Source: an uncultured Draconibacterium sp. (GTDB lineage Bacteria > Bacteroidota > Bacteroidia > Bacteroidales > Prolixibacteraceae). Taken from it: 64,000 nucleotides of DNA. Positions 1 to 7,981 of the stretch are shown piece after piece. The notes under the pieces were generated by a model. It worked only from the letters and a program-made list of their open reading frames with translations. It did no database searches and was not told the origin of the DNA. Location of the stretch: positions 145,635-209,634 of the forward strand of contig NZ_CAJXYQ010000008.1 in assembly GCF_913063105.1 (NCBI RefSeq). The letters are read 5' to 3'. The position numbers and the translations under genes were made by a program. Position 1 is the first letter of the stretch. Every line of letters starts with the position of its first letter.

Positions 1-1557
1 TTACCTCAAATTATTTCGGCCGAAGTAAAATTAAACGCTTTGTTTGCCACCCGAATGGTGGTGCAGCAAGACACTGAAATTCCAGTTTGGGGCTGGGCCA
101 ACCCAATGGAAAAAATTACCATTGAAGCCAGCTGGGGAGCAAAAGCGGAAACCACTGCTAAAACCGATAGTACCTGGCGGGTTATGCTAAAAACCCCAAA
201 AGCAGGAGGCCCGTTTCAAATTGCAGTTACGGGGAAAAATAAGATTGTTTTAGAAGATGTTTTAGCAGGAGAAGTGTGGCTGTGTACCGGGCAATCGAAC
301 ATGGATTTTGCCATGGAGAAATTTGTAAATGATGCCCGCGAAGAAAAATACCAACCACTGGTAGAATTTATGCGCAACGAAGTGGTAACGGCCAACGACC
401 CATTGATAAGGCACATTGAGGTGCCACAAACGCCATCGGTTTTCGAAAAGAAGAAAAACTTTGAAGCAAACTGGAGAAGCGTAAATCCTGATGAAATTGG
501 AAAAATTACAGCAACCGGTTATTTCTTTGCCAAAGAGTTACGCAAACACTTAAATGTGCCGGTTGGCATTGTTGAATGCTCGTGGGGAGGTACCCGAATT
601 CAACCCTGGCTCTCGGAAGAGGCTTATAAATCGGATGAGGAGTTAAAGGCATACTTTGAGCAAAGCCGGATAAAGATAAAGGAACAAATTGCCGAACTTG
701 GCGATGCCGAGAGTTACGTAGACACTTCCTTTCAACGCAGGTTTCAGGCTTGGAAAGATGGTGGTAAAAAAACAAACCGACCTTATCCTCGAACACATCC
801 TTTAAAAAACAAACAGGTACAGGCAACCTTGTATAACGGAATGATATCGGCAATTGTTCCTTTTGCAATTAACGGTGTGGTTTGGTATCAGGGCGAAGGT
901 AATTCCCATTTTAAAGAAGAGGAGTACGAAAAATATTTTAAGCTAATGATTAACAGTTGGCGAGAAGAATGGGGTCAAGGCGATTTTCCATTCTATTGGG
1001 CTCAACTTGCCGCCTACGAAGTTCCCGATGAACGTTCGGATAATGGATGGGCAATGGTAAACGACCACCTGCGACGCGGACTGGAGCTGCCTAATACGGG
1101 CATGGCAGTTTTATACGACATCGGCGAAGCAAAAGACGTGCACCCACACAATAAAATGGATGCCGGAATTCGTCTGTCGATGTTGGCCTTAAAGAATGAT
1201 TATGGGATTACTGAACTTGTGGCAAATGGCCCACTTTATAAAAGCTCGAAAGTTGTTGGCAACAAAATGATTGTTGAATTTAAGGACGCAGGCAAAGGTT
1301 TAATGGTGGGCAATAAACATCTTTATTATCCTACAAAAGAAGTGGACGAACCATTAAGCTGGTTTGAAATTTTAGACGAAAACGGAAGCTGGAAACCTGC
1401 TGAAGCGAAGATAATAGCCAAAGATAAAATTGAAGTTTCAAATCCGAATATTGATAAACCTGTTGCTGTGCGTTATGCCTGGTCATCGAATCCGGAAGGA
1501 GCAAATTTATATAATAGAAATGGATTGCCCGCGGCAGTATTTACAACTGAAGAATAG
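1..1557 (+). CDS. Sialate O-acetylesterase-like SGNH hydrolase (5' partial)
   Basis: The reading frame is open from base 1, so the true start and signal peptide lie outside the window. The protein opens with the beta-rich N-terminal region usual in Bacteroidota sialate 9-O-acetylesterases and then shows the SGNH block I motif GQSNMDF (bases about 289-309, with the candidate nucleophile Ser) and the motif VWYQGEGN (about 880-903). Family members remove O-acetyl esters from sugars in the periplasm. Leading a run of sulfatases and glycoside hydrolases, it probably deacetylates the glycan so that exo-enzymes can proceed. The gene ends 19 bases before the GH97 start, so the two are likely co-transcribed. 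The exact substrate cannot be told from the sequence; other carbohydrate acetylesterases of the same fold are the alternative. Confidence 0.85.
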   Translation, partial: LPQIISAEVKLNALFATRMVVQQDTEIPVWGWANPMEKITIEASWGAKAETTAKTDSTWRVMLKTPKAGGPFQIAVTGKNKIVLEDVLAGEVWLCTGQSNMDFAMEKFVNDAREEKYQPLVEFMRNEVVTANDPLIRHIEVPQTPSVFEKKKNFEANWRSVNPDEIGKITATGYFFAKELRKHLNVPVGIVECSWGGTRIQPWLSEEAYKSDEELKAYFEQSRIKIKEQIAELGDAESYVDTSFQRRFQAWKDGGKKTNRPYPRTHPLKNKQVQATLYNGMISAIVPFAINGVVWYQGEGNSHFKEEEYEKYFKLMINSWREEWGQGDFPFYWAQLAAYEVPDERSDNGWAMVNDHLRRGLELPNTGMAVLYDIGEAKDVHPHNKMDAGIRLSMLALKNDYGITELVANGPLYKSSKVVGNKMIVEFKDAGKGLMVGNKHLYYPTKEVDEPLSWFEILDENGSWKPAEAKIIAKDKIEVSNPNIDKPVAVRYAWSSNPEGANLYNRNGLPAAVFTTEE

Positions 1558-1576
1558 AAAAATAAACAAGAACAAA

Positions 1577-3568
1577 ATGAAATTAAGAAGACTCTTTTAT
1601 TTACTATCAATCACACTAATAGTATCGGCTTGTAATTCGCAAAACGAAATTATAGTGCAATCTCCCAATGGACAGAAAAAGCTGACCGTTTTTCCAACAT
1701 ATGAAAAAACAGAAAGTGGACAAATCACATTTTCGGTAAAATATGGCGACCATAGAATTATTTTGCCGTCGTCAATTGAAATTAAATCGCAGGATATTGA
1801 TTTCAGTAAACCTTTTTCAGTTTCAAATATTGAAGAAAAAGCTGTTCAAAACGAATGGACAACCAATTTGGGAGAACTTAGCACAGTGCCCGATAACTAC
1901 AACGAAGTAAAAATTTATTTGGAAAGCGAAACTGCAAAACTTAATTTGATTTGCCGTGCCTATAACGAAGGTGTTGCTTTTGCCTACGAAGTGCCGGCTC
2001 AAAATAATCTTACCGAGATTAAAATCGATGATGAACTGATTACATACCAGTTTGCTGAAAACCATTCGGTTTGGTCAACTCCGGAAAGAAAACCACGAAA
2101 GTTAACAGCACAGGGCGAAATCAACAAAATTCCTTTGTCGGAACTAAAAGTAGGTTGCGAAAGACCATTACTTGTGGAAATTGCAGATGATGTTAAAATT
2201 GCACTGGCCGAAGCCCGGTTGGTGGATTATGCCCGTTTGAGTTTTGATGCAGGTAAACAGCTCGAAAACAGCATCGTTTCTAGTTTGGATGGAAAAATAA
2301 TAGACACCAAACAAGACCTGGTAAGCGGTGCGGTTGAAAATGAACGTAGCGAAGGTGCCAAAGTTGAAATGAAGCTTCCATTTAAATCACCCTGGCGTGT
2401 GGTAATGATGGGAGAAAGTTACGGAGAACTGCTGGAAAACAATTACATTCTTCAAAACTTAAATCCTCCGAGCGAAATTGAAGATCAATCGTGGATTACA
2501 CCCGGTAAAGTATTACGCGAAGGAACACTTACAACTCAGGGAGGCTTTGCTGCCATCGATTTTGTGGCAAGCCACAACATGCAATATGTGCATTTCGATG
2601 CCGGCTGGTACGGAAATGAAATGGACAATGCATCCGATGCAACAACGGTAACCCTCGATCCAAAACGTTCGAAAGGGCCTTTCGATATCGAAGCTATAAC
2701 GGCCTACGCTAAAGAAAAAGGTGTTAAAGTAATGTTGTACGTAAACCGTCGTGCACTGGAGAAACAATTAGACGATATTTTGCCCTTGTTTCAGGAGTGG
2801 GGCATTGCCGGCATAAAATATGGTTTTGTGCGCGTAGGCGACCAAAATGCCACGACCTGGATGCACGAGGCTGTGAAAAAAACAGCTGCACACAAAATGG
2901 TGATAGATATTCACGACGAATACCGGCCTACCGGTTTTTCAAGAACCTATCCCAATCTCTTGACCCAGGAAGGCATTCGTGGCGATGAGGAAACCGTGCC
3001 AAACAGCCATACGCTAATTACCATGTTCACCCGTTCGCTGGCCGGAGCTGCCGACAACACGGTTTGTTATTACAACAGTCGTGTAGAAAAAATGGGTTCG
3101 CACGCTTCGCAGCTGGCAAAAACGGTTTGTATTTTTAGCCCGCTCCAGTTTTTGTATTGGTACGATAAAGCACCTGCTGCACCTGTAAAAGACGATGCAC
3201 TTTGGGGCAATACCAACACCATTGGCAACGAGCCAGAGCTTGAATTCTTTAACAATGTGCCTACTGTTTGGGATGAGACAAAAGTGCTGGTTGGCGAAAT
3301 AGGAGAAATTGGTGTAATTGCCCGCCGTAAAGGAAACGACTGGTGGATTGGCGGAATAAATGGAGAAACGGCGCGTACTGTTGATCTCGACTTTTCATTT
3401 TTAACAGAAGGTAAAAACTATTCAGCAAAAATATACACCGACGATGAAACGGTAGAAACACGCACTCGTGTTAAAATTGAAGAGAAAGAATTGAATGCAG
3501 CTAGTTCCATGTCATTTGATGTAAAAGCAAATAATGGTTTTACCATGCATATTAAAGCAGTAAACTAA
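1577..3568 (+). CDS. Glycoside hydrolase family 97 lipoprotein
   Basis: The frame is open well upstream, but the ATG at 1577 is preferred because it begins a lipoprotein signal peptide (LLSITLIVSACNSQ, lipobox Cys about residue 17). The 663-residue protein has the GH97 layout: N-terminal beta-sandwich, (beta/alpha)8 barrel with MQYVHFDAGWYG and the strongly conserved stretch IDIHDEYRPTGFSRTYPNL near residue 443, then a C-terminal beta domain. GH97 enzymes are exo-acting alpha-glucosidases (inverting, SusB type) or alpha-galactosidases (retaining). At about residue 412 the motif is GIKYGFVRVGDQ, so the Asp used as nucleophile by retaining members is absent here. This favours the inverting branch, which is an inference. 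It follows the esterase by 19 bases and precedes the beta-helix protein by 9. Confidence 0.88.
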   Translation: MKLRRLFYLLSITLIVSACNSQNEIIVQSPNGQKKLTVFPTYEKTESGQITFSVKYGDHRIILPSSIEIKSQDIDFSKPFSVSNIEEKAVQNEWTTNLGELSTVPDNYNEVKIYLESETAKLNLICRAYNEGVAFAYEVPAQNNLTEIKIDDELITYQFAENHSVWSTPERKPRKLTAQGEINKIPLSELKVGCERPLLVEIADDVKIALAEARLVDYARLSFDAGKQLENSIVSSLDGKIIDTKQDLVSGAVENERSEGAKVEMKLPFKSPWRVVMMGESYGELLENNYILQNLNPPSEIEDQSWITPGKVLREGTLTTQGGFAAIDFVASHNMQYVHFDAGWYGNEMDNASDATTVTLDPKRSKGPFDIEAITAYAKEKGVKVMLYVNRRALEKQLDDILPLFQEWGIAGIKYGFVRVGDQNATTWMHEAVKKTAAHKMVIDIHDEYRPTGFSRTYPNLLTQEGIRGDEETVPNSHTLITMFTRSLAGAADNTVCYYNSRVEKMGSHASQLAKTVCIFSPLQFLYWYDKAPAAPVKDDALWGNTNTIGNEPELEFFNNVPTVWDETKVLVGEIGEIGVIARRKGNDWWIGGINGETARTVDLDFSFLTEGKNYSAKIYTDDETVETRTRVKIEEKELNAASSMSFDVKANNGFTMHIKAVN

Positions 3569-3577
3569 GGAATATAG

Positions 3578-4990
3578 ATGAATAGAAGAGATAAAGTATT
3601 AAAATTGAAGTCCTATTTTTTGCTTGTTATAGGATGCTTTATAATTGGGACTTCGTGTCGAGCTCAGGTTGAAAGTATTCAGGAAGATGGTTTTATCTTA
3701 CTAGATAACATTGCTGATTTGTATCGTTATATGGGTAAAAATGATACGAAAGTTCGTTTGAAAGCTGGTAATTACCAAATCGATGATGCTGAACACATTC
3801 GGTTTATGCGATTTACAGGCAATAATTCGCATTTCGATTTAAGCGGAGTGCGTTTAATGGTAGATACCAAATTGTTTAGCCGCAGCGACCTGAAAAAAAG
3901 CGATGATGGAAACAGCATGTACTGTGCCATTGAAATTTCCGGGAACAATGTCAAGTTGGAGGGTTTGTATATTGAGACCTACGGTGATCTGCCCGGCAGA
4001 CAAAGCAAAAACAAGATCTTCAATATTGTGGGTGAGGATGTGACCCTTAAGAACGTTGAAGTAAGAACTGCTGGTTCAAGTCCATGGGGATATGGTTATC
4101 TTTATGGTTTGGGTGGTGGCGATGTGCGAAAAATGAATGGTATTCGTGTAGGATACCCTGCAAAAAATGTAAAACTAATTGCATGCAAAGTTCACATGCG
4201 CGCCATGGGGCATGCTATTTTTCTGCAAGGGGCTGAAAATACGGTAATAGAAGACTGCCACGTTGATGGGCTGCTTCGTACAACAGATGCAATGCTGGCT
4301 GAGACGTCGGGCTATGGTTATGATAGAAAATTTTATGCCGGTAAAGGTGGTTACATCGAGGGAACTACGGTTGCTGAAAATGGAAAAATTCTTCCAGGAG
4401 AAATAATTTCTTTAAGCGAAGATGGGATTCGCATGTATCCTGAATATCATGGGCATAAAACAAAAAACACAATAATAAAAGATTGTACTGTTTTTCAAAT
4501 GCGTCGTGGTATTTGTACGGGCTTAAGCACTTCGGGCGATAAGGTAATTAACTGCCAGGTGCGCGATTGTGTAGCAGCTGGATTTAACGTGGGAAACAAC
4601 GACACTTTAATCAATTGCAGCGCCAATGCCAGATACGCGGAAGCGCTTTGTATTCCCTACAAAAAAGCGGAAAATGCTTTTGTTGAACTGGAAATTTTAG
4701 ATAGTCGGAACGGAAAGGCCAATAAACTATTGGCAGCCATAAACGGAACAGGACATAAGGTGATTTTAAAAACCTCGAATCCTGATTTTATTCCTGATTC
4801 TTTCAACATTGAATTGTCAACACTTAATGGCTATGCATTTTATCAACGTTCGGGTGTACATGCCACGAATATTAAGTTGAATAATCAAACTCATTGTAAA
4901 GTTCTGCTTTTAAAAGGAACAGTGGACGCTAATGTGAAAAGCCAGGGGGAAATAGTCCGAAATACAATCGGGGAAAAAGTTTCTGATTAA
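3578..4990 (+). CDS. Right-handed parallel beta-helix lipoprotein
   Basis: This 470-residue protein has an N-terminal signal peptide ending in a lipobox-like GTSC, so it is probably an outer-membrane or periplasmic lipoprotein. The body has successive short repeats of the type NVKLEGLYIET, DVTLKNVEVRTAGS, NTVIEDCHVDG, NTIIKDCTVFQM and DTLINCSAN, which is the pattern of a pectate-lyase-like right-handed beta-helix. Such folds serve polysaccharide lyases, GH28-type hydrolases and epimerases. No catalytic triad can be assigned by eye, so the activity is open. It lies 9 bases after GH97 and 2 bases before the frame of the next gene, consistent with one operon. It is probably a lyase or hydrolase of the target glycan. 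Confidence 0.7.
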   Translation: MNRRDKVLKLKSYFLLVIGCFIIGTSCRAQVESIQEDGFILLDNIADLYRYMGKNDTKVRLKAGNYQIDDAEHIRFMRFTGNNSHFDLSGVRLMVDTKLFSRSDLKKSDDGNSMYCAIEISGNNVKLEGLYIETYGDLPGRQSKNKIFNIVGEDVTLKNVEVRTAGSSPWGYGYLYGLGGGDVRKMNGIRVGYPAKNVKLIACKVHMRAMGHAIFLQGAENTVIEDCHVDGLLRTTDAMLAETSGYGYDRKFYAGKGGYIEGTTVAENGKILPGEIISLSEDGIRMYPEYHGHKTKNTIIKDCTVFQMRRGICTGLSTSGDKVINCQVRDCVAAGFNVGNNDTLINCSANARYAEALCIPYKKAENAFVELEILDSRNGKANKLLAAINGTGHKVILKTSNPDFIPDSFNIELSTLNGYAFYQRSGVHATNIKLNNQTHCKVLLLKGTVDANVKSQGEIVRNTIGEKVSD

Positions 4991-5046
4991 CGATGTTTAA
5001 AAATGAAGTGACTGATAGTATTGTTAAACGAATGAATTTAAAAGAT

Positions 5047-6273
5047 ATGAAAAAACAAATTTATCAAACCATGTTTACGCTGATGTTCTTCATGTCAGTG
5101 GCGTGTTCACATCAAGTAAAAAAGCAAGTTTCGCAGGAAGAATATAGCAAGGAATCTTTGATTTTAAGCGATGGAAGTCAGTTTGTGGCCAAATCCTATT
5201 TTCCAAAATTCAGTTGGGAAACGACCCCGATGTATTATCATTTCGGTGATATCGATCGGGTGTTGGAGCCACAAGAAGTGACATTTATTGCCGAACGTAC
5301 AGATTTTATATGTATTGAAAAATCACATGGATTCAACCAGCTTGGTGACCAGGTGATGGGCACAAAGCACGAAGTGGAAGCGTTTCATAAAATCAAGCCA
5401 GAGTCCAAAGTATTGTTCTATTATAATTCCTATTTGGCATGGCCTTATCCACGGTTTAATAAAGATTTTACTCCCGAAGGAATTGCTAAAAAACCGGAAT
5501 TAGCCAAATTCCTGTTTGTTAATCCAAAGACTGGAAAATTAAGGGAAAAAACCAAACCAGCATTCTCATACTATTTCGATGCATTAAATCCTGATTTCCG
5601 CAGATGGTGGATTGAGTCTGCTGCCGAAGGTGTTGAAATATCGGGTGCTGATGGTATTTTTATTGACCGTATGAATGTGGGTATAGATATGGATTACCCA
5701 AATGATAAGATTGTAGAAATAGCAAAAGCCAAAGGTGAAATGATGGCCGGATTAAAGGAAAAAATGGGGCCTGACAAGATATTGATTGGAAACAACGCTG
5801 CTGACACCAAAGAGGTTTTTCCGCATTGCGATGGATTCTTTTTCGAACATTATAATAATACCGTTACCAATAAAGAAAATCTACTTAAAGAATGGGGCGA
5901 TATGGAGCGAATTGCCAAGGCCGGGAAATTCTCGATTTATCGTTTCGGAGCTAAAGGAAAAAAACGTACTGATATTACAATTGGCGCTACAGATAATGAA
6001 GGAATGGAGGAACGCTCGAAAAAGCAATTGGAATATTATCATGCCTGTTACTTGATTGGAGCACAGCCGTATTCCTATTTCCAATGGAACTGGGGATGGA
6101 ATCTAGCCGATGGAAACCTGGTTGATTATCCCGCTTTAAAGAAACCACTCGGGGCACCAAAAGGAGCTTTCAAACGCGTCACTCCCGATGGTTGGCAGTT
6201 TACCCGCGAATTTGAACACGCCAGTGTTTGGGTCGATACAGATAAAAAAGAAGCAAAAATAAACTGGCGATAG
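5047..6273 (+). CDS. TIM-barrel glycoside-hydrolase-like lipoprotein (GHL15-like?)
   Basis: An upstream ATG at 4993 is in frame, but the ATG at 5047 starts a good lipoprotein signal peptide (FFMSVACSHQ) and is preferred; the product is 408 residues. It reads like an extracellular TIM barrel: a strand ending in DFICIEKSHGF, then KVLFYYNSYLAW, then ISGADGIFIDRMNVG with two acidic residues at a strand end, then DKILIGNNAA and a late strand with aromatic residues (YFQWNWGWN). The strand-end DGIFIDR resembles putative glycosidases of the GHL15 type. The family call is tentative because no characterised homologue is recognised. It belongs to the same + strand gene run and is followed by a strong hairpin, after which the sulfatase block begins. 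Confidence 0.55.
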   Translation: MKKQIYQTMFTLMFFMSVACSHQVKKQVSQEEYSKESLILSDGSQFVAKSYFPKFSWETTPMYYHFGDIDRVLEPQEVTFIAERTDFICIEKSHGFNQLGDQVMGTKHEVEAFHKIKPESKVLFYYNSYLAWPYPRFNKDFTPEGIAKKPELAKFLFVNPKTGKLREKTKPAFSYYFDALNPDFRRWWIESAAEGVEISGADGIFIDRMNVGIDMDYPNDKIVEIAKAKGEMMAGLKEKMGPDKILIGNNAADTKEVFPHCDGFFFEHYNNTVTNKENLLKEWGDMERIAKAGKFSIYRFGAKGKKRTDITIGATDNEGMEERSKKQLEYYHACYLIGAQPYSYFQWNWGWNLADGNLVDYPALKKPLGAPKGAFKRVTPDGWQFTREFEHASVWVDTDKKEAKINWR

Positions 6274-6290
6274 CGAATCTTTGACGGTTG

Positions 6291-6325
6291 GCCCTTGTTT
6301 GCCAGCACTGCTGGCAAACAGGGGC
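6291..6325 (+). other. Long intercistronic hairpin
   Basis: The centre, 6296-6320, is a perfect 12-base inverted repeat around one C (TGTTTGCCAGCA and its complement). Outer bases 6291-6295 and 6321-6325 extend the stem with one G-T pair. No T-run follows, so it is not a standard intrinsic terminator. It could stabilise the 3' end of the upstream mRNA or attenuate the sulfatase operon. Confidence 0.7.
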
Positions 6326-6401
6326 TCAATCACTGTAAAAGCTCCCGACTGTTTGAGAGGCTAACATTTATCAGTGATATATTGAAGAAAATAACTTGTA
6401 G

Positions 6402-7952
6402 ATGAAATACCGAAAAGAATTAAAGAAACTCATCTCAGTATTGGCCCTAATCCTTCTAGTGGTTGCAGGCCCACGAGATCTATACGCTGGATCGAGAGAC
6501 AGGCCCAATATCATCTTTCTAATGACCGACGACCAGCGTTGGGATAACATGGGCTGTTATGGTAGGTCCGAGTTCAACACTCCCAATATCGATAAATTGG
6601 CAGAGCAGGGTGTTATTTTCGACAAGGCATATTATGCCGTCGCAATATGTATGCCTAGTCGCGTAACCATGATGACGGGGCGTTACAATTCGAATCACCG
6701 TGTTGGATTTGTGGCTCCCGACGACTATACCTTGTCGCAAGCTGATTTTGAAAAGGGCTATCCCGCCGTATTAAAAAATGCAGGTTACCGTACTGGTTTT
6801 ATCGGTAAAGTTGGCTTTACCGTTACCGCAGAAGCAACGAGGCCAAGTACACCCAAAGAGCATTTCTACAAAAAACACATGGGTGAAATCTTCGATTTTT
6901 TTGCAGGCACCGAAACCCATGATAGAAATGGCATGGTTACCTGGTCGGAAGATAATGAAGCACTGGAAGCAATTTTTAAAGAGGGACGTGAAAATTCGGG
7001 ACGAACTCTACGAACCGGTGAAGCCATGTTGCGCTTTTTAGATACGCAACCTGATGATCAACCGTTCTGCCTTTCAGTAAGTTTTTATGCGGTTAAGCAC
7101 GACAATAACAAGGATATTTACATGCCTCATTTCGAGTACTACAAAGATTTTAATATGTCGGTGCCTGAAAATTGGGAGGAAGATAATTCGGATGATTTGC
7201 CTAAGGTAGTGGTTGAAAATGCAAGAGGACCACGTTTACATGCACAGCGTTCATCTACCCCAGAGCTTTACCAAAGACTGGTGCGCCGCTTTGCTACACA
7301 AGGTTATAGTGTTGATGAGCAAGTTGGTTTATTGGTAGAAAAGCTGAAAGAGAAAGGAATGTTGGAAAATACCATCATTATCTACACCAGCGATAACGGG
7401 CGTTTTCAGGGCTCACACGGACTTTTTGATAAGTGTTTACTATACGAAGAATCGGTGAAAGCACCTCTGATTGTATACGATGGTCGTGTTCCCGAACATA
7501 AACGTGGGTATAGAGAAGATGCTTTAATCTCATCGGTGGATATGGCACCAACGATTCTCTCGCTGGCCGGAATTGAAGTACCAGAAGGTGTTCAGGGCAG
7601 AGATTTTAGTGGAGTTTTGGATAAAACTCAAGATATGAGCCAATGGCGCGATGCTGTATTTATGGAAGATCTTTTTCTGGCAGAGATGTTCGGAAGTAGA
7701 TACAAGGAAAACGTTGATGAAATAAACCAAGGATTGATTGATAATAATAAATCGTATCGCAGTCATGGCGTTCGAACCGATCGTTACAAATATTTTGTGT
7801 ATTACGAGCATACCCCCAAAATTGAAGAGTTGTATGATTTGGAGAATGATCCTTTGGAGCAGGTTAACTTGGTAAATAATTCAGAGTACAATAAAGTGCT
7901 GAAAGAGTTACGAAAAAAAACCGAAGAAATGTACAACGAAGCTATTCAATAA
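6402..7952 (+). CDS. S1 family sulfatase (FGly type), CMPSR
   Basis: The 516-residue protein has a signal peptide ending near ALYAG-type residues 28-30, the N-terminal metal-binding start PNIIFLMTDDQRWDNMG, and the formylglycine signature C83-M-P-S-R. Downstream are the usual TGRY, GKVGF and NTIIIYTSDNGRF motifs that supply Ca-site and substrate-binding residues. It hydrolyses a sulfate ester from a carbohydrate in the periplasm once the Cys is matured to formylglycine by an anSME enzyme, which is not encoded in this window. The next gene starts 29 bases downstream. The S1 subfamily and sulfate position cannot be set by eye; GKVGF where many relatives have GKWH suggests a divergent substrate pocket. 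Confidence 0.93.
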   Translation: MKYRKELKKLISVLALILLVVAGPRDLYAGSRDRPNIIFLMTDDQRWDNMGCYGRSEFNTPNIDKLAEQGVIFDKAYYAVAICMPSRVTMMTGRYNSNHRVGFVAPDDYTLSQADFEKGYPAVLKNAGYRTGFIGKVGFTVTAEATRPSTPKEHFYKKHMGEIFDFFAGTETHDRNGMVTWSEDNEALEAIFKEGRENSGRTLRTGEAMLRFLDTQPDDQPFCLSVSFYAVKHDNNKDIYMPHFEYYKDFNMSVPENWEEDNSDDLPKVVVENARGPRLHAQRSSTPELYQRLVRRFATQGYSVDEQVGLLVEKLKEKGMLENTIIIYTSDNGRFQGSHGLFDKCLLYEESVKAPLIVYDGRVPEHKRGYREDALISSVDMAPTILSLAGIEVPEGVQGRDFSGVLDKTQDMSQWRDAVFMEDLFLAEMFGSRYKENVDEINQGLIDNNKSYRSHGVRTDRYKYFVYYEHTPKIEELYDLENDPLEQVNLVNNSEYNKVLKELRKKTEEMYNEAIQ

Positions 7953-7981
7953 TATCTGACAAAAAGTAGAACATAATAATC

